From Ancylostoma caninum (taxonomy: Eukaryota > Nematoda > Chromadorea > Rhabditida > Ancylostomatidae): a stretch of DNA of 64,000 bases. The notes under the pieces are model-generated. The model was not told the DNA's origin, did not search any database, and saw only the letters and a program-made list of their open reading frames with translations. The position numbers and the translations under genes are program-made. The stretch spans positions 620,001 through 684,000 of the forward strand of contig JBAJFG010000073.1 of the NCBI GenBank assembly GCA_037903475.1, read 5' to 3'. Shown piece after piece: positions 60,583-64,000 of the stretch (its first letter is position 1; each line of letters starts with the position of its first letter).

Positions 60583-60889
60583 TTTTTGCTTCATTTGAAT
60601 CCATGACTAGAGAAATATTTCTGCAAATATCAACAACCTTCTTCAGTTCTTCAACACATTCATTTTTCGAAAACAAAGTTTATCAATCGCTGAACTAATA
60701 AAATTCTGTTAGTTGAACGTGTTATTGGCAAGTGTAATTAGTGGGCAAAAAAGATTGTCAGGTTACGGGTTGTGCAAACCCGTACCTGATCTAAGAGGGG
60801 GTACTTTTTTGACACATCTCTTATATGCATTTTTATTCGTTACAATAACAAACACGATGGAAAGCGGGGTAAGGGGTGTAGTGGGAAGT
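60583..60889 (+). repeat. Left arm of a 0.3-kb inverted repeat pair
   Basis: About 307 bp matching the reverse complement of 62243-62550 with few differences. Contains the hairpin-forming GGTTACGGGTTGTGCAAACC region at 60759-60788. Confidence 0.9.
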
Positions 60890-62099
60890 CTTGGTCGGGC
60901 AGCCGGCTGGTGTGACTGAAGCCTCGCGGACTGCCCATGGCAGCTGGTCCGTCTCTTCGGCTGCGGATTCTCCTGACATCTCCCTTCCTTCGACAAGCTC
61001 GTCCTCCAACTCTGGCTGCCACTTCGCGTTGTTTTTGGGGTTCAGAACTCCAAATGACGGTTCCATTATTAAGTTCGCATTTGTTGTCAAGAATATGGCA
61101 ATTTGCCATATATTATACATTATATATTTATTACATGAGATCGCTCATGTGTGCTACATATATTGACGGACTCTGTTGTTTCACCCATGAGTGGCAATAT
61201 GGCCTTTTCCAACATAGAAGTTGGTTGTGTATGTTCACTTTTCGCCAAGAAAAAACCATGGGTGTGTCAGGTTATGGCTGTATACGATCCCATTCCTGAT
61301 GATATCGGGGAGTTCTACATCTAGTTATATAATATTTGTTATAATAATATAAGAATTCAAAAGAGGGGGAGGGGGAACGCAGCCGGGAGTGGCAGCCTGG
61401 TGTCGCCTGAGCTGCGGCGTCGACTGACTCGGTGCGACTCCGCCTCCTTCCAGGCAACATCTGGCAATGTTGTTGACCGAGTTTCATCCCGACATCTTCA
61501 TTCCTTCGATAAAGCTCGTCCTCGAGCTTGTATGTTCGCGGTTGATGTTGATGCAACGGTGGAAGTTGTACGCGGCGAGAAATCGTTCTTCACGAGGCGT
61601 TGGCTGAGCTTGGGCACAACTAGGGATCGGATTCGGTGAACTGATGAGCTGGATCAACAGCTAGAACAATTGCGACCTTCACCCACCCCAGGGCGATGAG
61701 AGAGCTCGTCCTCGAGCTGGGAAATACAAGGAAGAAGATCTCTGTCGTACATAGATGGATGAGGAATGGAAAAGCGGTTGAACTGTTATGCAATGTTACT
61801 GATGACGAACGATGATGTCGAACACATAGGATGAAATCCGGCAGTTAAGACGAACTGGTGTTGGTGAGGATGACATTGAAGGTGGCATATGATTACGTCT
61901 TATCCAGTGAGTGGATACTGATGGGGGAAATCAGCATGTCACTATTAAACAGATACAGTGATAAAAGTATAAGAAATCAGTTAACATTGCTAATTCTAAT
62001 AGTGAGAAAACTGGTACAGTATAGAAAACAAATAATATACAGAGAATTATCATGATATAGTAAATATTGCAGTTCAATGAAAAAACACATTTTAAAAAC
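60890..62099. other. Spacer between the inverted repeat arms
   Basis: GC-rich patches near 60940-61040, 61370-61530 and 61690-61720 share AGCTCGTCCTC and neighbouring words, so they look like diverged pieces of one repeat. No gene. Confidence 0.4.
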
Positions 62100-62765
62100 A
62101 TTGTTTTTATAACATTTTCTTTGCATTTTCTGCGTTCACAGTATATGAATTACATATTGGTAAAAGAAAGAGCAATCAAATATTGAACTGAACACTGCAC
62201 ACTTGGTTTTTGTTCAATATGAGGGCGTTTGCTGAAAAAAGAACTTCCCACTACACCCCTTACCCCGCTTTCCATCGTGTTTGTTATTGTAACGAATAAA
62301 AATGCATATAAGAGATGTGTCAAAGAAGTACCCCCTCTTAGTTCAGGTACGGGTTTGCACAACCCGTAACCTGACAATTTTTTCTGCCCACTAATTACAC
62401 TTGCCAATAACACGTTCAACTAACAGAATTTTATTAGTTCAGCGATTGATAAACTTTGTTTTCGGAAAATGAATGTGTTGAAGAACTGAAGAAGGTTGTT
62501 GATAATTGCAGAAATATTTCTCTAGTCATGGATTTAAATGAAGCAAAAAAGGGGGGGGGGAGGATGGATGCGACCATCCAGCGAGAAGCCAGCTCTTCTT
62601 CTCCGTTTTTCTTGGACCCGCCTCCGGCGTTACACAAGCGTCGGAGCACGGGGTTTCGCAACGGTGATGAATGGATGCGTAAACTGCATCCCGACAGCTC
62701 CTTCTTTCACCAATGTGTAATTCATATATGACGCAGAAAATGCAAAGAAAATGTTATAAAAACAA
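62100..62765. mobile_element. Possible MITE with about 65-80 bp inverted ends
   Basis: TTTTTATAACATTTTCTTTG, CATTTTCTGCG and TATATGAATTACATATTGGT near 62103-62160 recur inverted at 62705-62765. The interior includes the 62243-62550 arm. Part of the right end is duplicated (AATGCAAAGAAAATGTTATA occurs twice). No coding region. Confidence 0.55.
62243..62550 (-). repeat. Right arm of a 0.3-kb inverted repeat pair
   Basis: Inverted copy of 60583-60889, ending at AAGCAAAAAA next to a G10 run. It is itself enclosed by a second inverted pair at about 62100-62180 and 62695-62765 (TATAACATTTTCTTTGCATT and its complement), so it may belong to a roughly 0.67-kb MITE. Confidence 0.9.
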
Positions 62766-63487
62766 AAATGCAAAGAAAATGTTATAAAAAAACTTGAAAT
62801 TTTTTTCTTTTCCCTGGTCCAGTGGCTTTGCACTCATACTTCGCGAGCTAGCCTTGTTTTCGCATAGAACAGCCAAATGGACACAGAGGGAAAAGACTAA
62901 AGGTAAGATGATGATATTCAATGAAAATTCGCGATACGCTCCGAATTTTCCATTTTTGAGACTTCTTTAGCATTTTCATGACCGAAATGTGATGCTAACC
63001 AACAGTATAGTGGATTATGCCAGAATATAATAAATTCTTCCTACTTTTGATGAAAAAAAATTTTTTTCTCAAAATAAGCATTGGACTCAGTCTCCATTGC
63101 GCGCACACAACTACTTTCTGGCCAAATCTTTGATCAAAGTGATTAACTGTGTCCGAGTGGAAGCAGTGATCGCGCTTCCAGACAGCTCAATCGCTTTTTT
63201 TCTCTAAACTCGAGAGATACGAGCTCAAAATAACTTTCCCTGAATTTTCGCAAGGTAACAGTTGCCCGTGGCCTTCGCCCTCAGGCAATATCACGGTCAT
63301 TAATTTTGTGGCGATACAAATAGCTCCGCCAACGCTTGCGAAACTTGCGCAATAGTCGGACACCTGCTCGGCGTCACTGACTATTTGCTGCGCACATTTA
63401 CAAATTGCCATGCGCATCGTTGCGAAACAGATTACACACTGCTGATTTCGCTCTTCTGAGTAAACAAGTCTGCCAAAAACAGAACAA

Positions 63488-63493
63488 TTTATT
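63488..63493 (-). promoter_or_regulatory. Poly(A) signal of the right-edge gene
   Basis: TTTATT on the plus strand, 28 bp beyond the stop of the terminal exon. Confidence 0.45.
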
Positions 63494-63520
63494 TCTTGAA
63501 ACAGCAACGACAACAGCTCT

Positions 63521-64000
63521 TCAATAGGACACTATCACGTCTTTGTCGATTAAGCTTTCACGGATGCTCTCCAGGTTTTGGAAACCACTAAAGCACACGC
63601 TCGAGAGCGTGCTCCTCTGGAGCGTGTCCGAAAGCGAGTTCGGTAGCTGACGTGTGGGTCCGAAATTCACTATTTGCACTGCTCCAAGGCGAAACGCCAG
63701 TCCGTTTCTATCCCCCAGCCATTTATCCTCGCGCCACAAATGGGGTACAACTTGTCCGCGAAACAGATCCCCCACTTCGGAGGTCGCAAAAGCTGAAATT
63801 ACAGAGAGATAATTTCCTTTAAATTAATATTTTCTACTGAAACAAATAGCCTACCGGTCATGTTCTTGGCACCCGTTGGTGTACCAACGAGGACCGATAT
63901 TTTGATCTTCCCGTCCTGCATTATCGTGAAGTTGGAATGAATGGCCCCTTTCGTGGTTAAGTAGGCAATTATGATTTTCTCGGTGATCCAGGAGCTATTG
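63521..64000 (-). CDS. Last two exons of an unidentified gene (partial, runs off the window)
   Basis: On the minus strand, exon 63856-64000 (open at the window edge) ends ACCG|GTAGGC, and exon 63521-63792 follows TTTCAG; the frame joins in phase. The peptide reads NSSWITEKIIIAYLTTKGAI through KIKISVLVGTPTGAKNMT, then AFATSEVGDLFRGQVVPHLW, and ends ESIRESLIDKDVIVSY and stop. An AATAAA lies 28 bp after the stop. Composition and splice sites are gene-like, but I recognise no domain. A further minus-strand open frame at 63187-63513 is past the stop and I treat it as 3' flank. Confidence 0.6.

Noticed and set aside
63187..63513. 108-codon minus-strand frame as an extra exon of the right-edge gene
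   Set aside because: It follows a stop codon and a poly(A) signal and lacks an acceptor in phase.

Overview
The window looks like nuclear genomic DNA of a nematode, most likely a strongylid/clade V parasite such as a hookworm (organism is inference). Coding sequence is split into short exons with GT..AG introns, acceptors are the nematode-like TTTCAG type, the repeats are Tc1/mariner, Penelope-like, RTE-like and MITE families, and the long genes are Cys-loop receptor subunits. There is no sign of operons with ribosome binding sites, CRISPR arrays or other bacterial features. Most reported open frames longer than 60 codons are chance frames or lie in low-complexity repeats.

Layout. 1-18.1 kb: mostly non-coding, with a decayed mariner (2737-3458), dispersed repeats and two weak exon clusters (minus about 7.85-8.02 kb; plus about 9.95-10.65 kb). 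18,124-36,000 (+): a complete 12-exon gene for a GABA-A-type (anion-selective) Cys-loop receptor subunit; I reconstructed a continuous 530-codon frame with signal peptide, Cys-loop and M1-M4. Its 11.4-kb intron 2 houses an apparently intact Tc3-like transposon (27,368-28,970), a decayed MITE and an ATTC microsatellite. Intron 3 carries an antisense Penelope-like GIY-YIG remnant and intron 4 a dead mariner. 36,359-37,369 (-): a seven-exon gene for a Lys/Glu-rich protein with an N-terminal signal-like segment, convergent with the receptor gene. 41,848-52,715 (+): a second Cys-loop receptor gene of the nicotinic-like, non-alpha, predicted cation-selective type, with its first exon(s) not found. 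Its last large intron (8.1 kb, between M2 and M3) is packed with a 118-bp tandem array, a (CA)224 tract, a GC-rich MITE, a 60-bp minisatellite with a higher-order duplication and a separate 59-bp minisatellite. 53-63 kb: repeats, including a broken RTE-type endonuclease frame (-) with a tRNA-like Pol III promoter just upstream, and a 0.3-kb inverted repeat pair. 63,521-64,000 (-): the last two exons of an unidentified gene that runs off the window.

The two receptor genes lie in tandem on one strand and both encode postsynaptic-type ligand-gated channels (one inhibitory, one excitatory by pore signature). Nothing in the sequence shows they are co-regulated. The most rewarding items are the intact Tc3-like element with a 48-nt in-frame intron next to its first catalytic Asp, the satellite-filled intron of the second receptor, the mobile-element composites at 39.7-40.3 kb and 54-55.8 kb, and the Lys/Glu-rich secreted-type protein gene.
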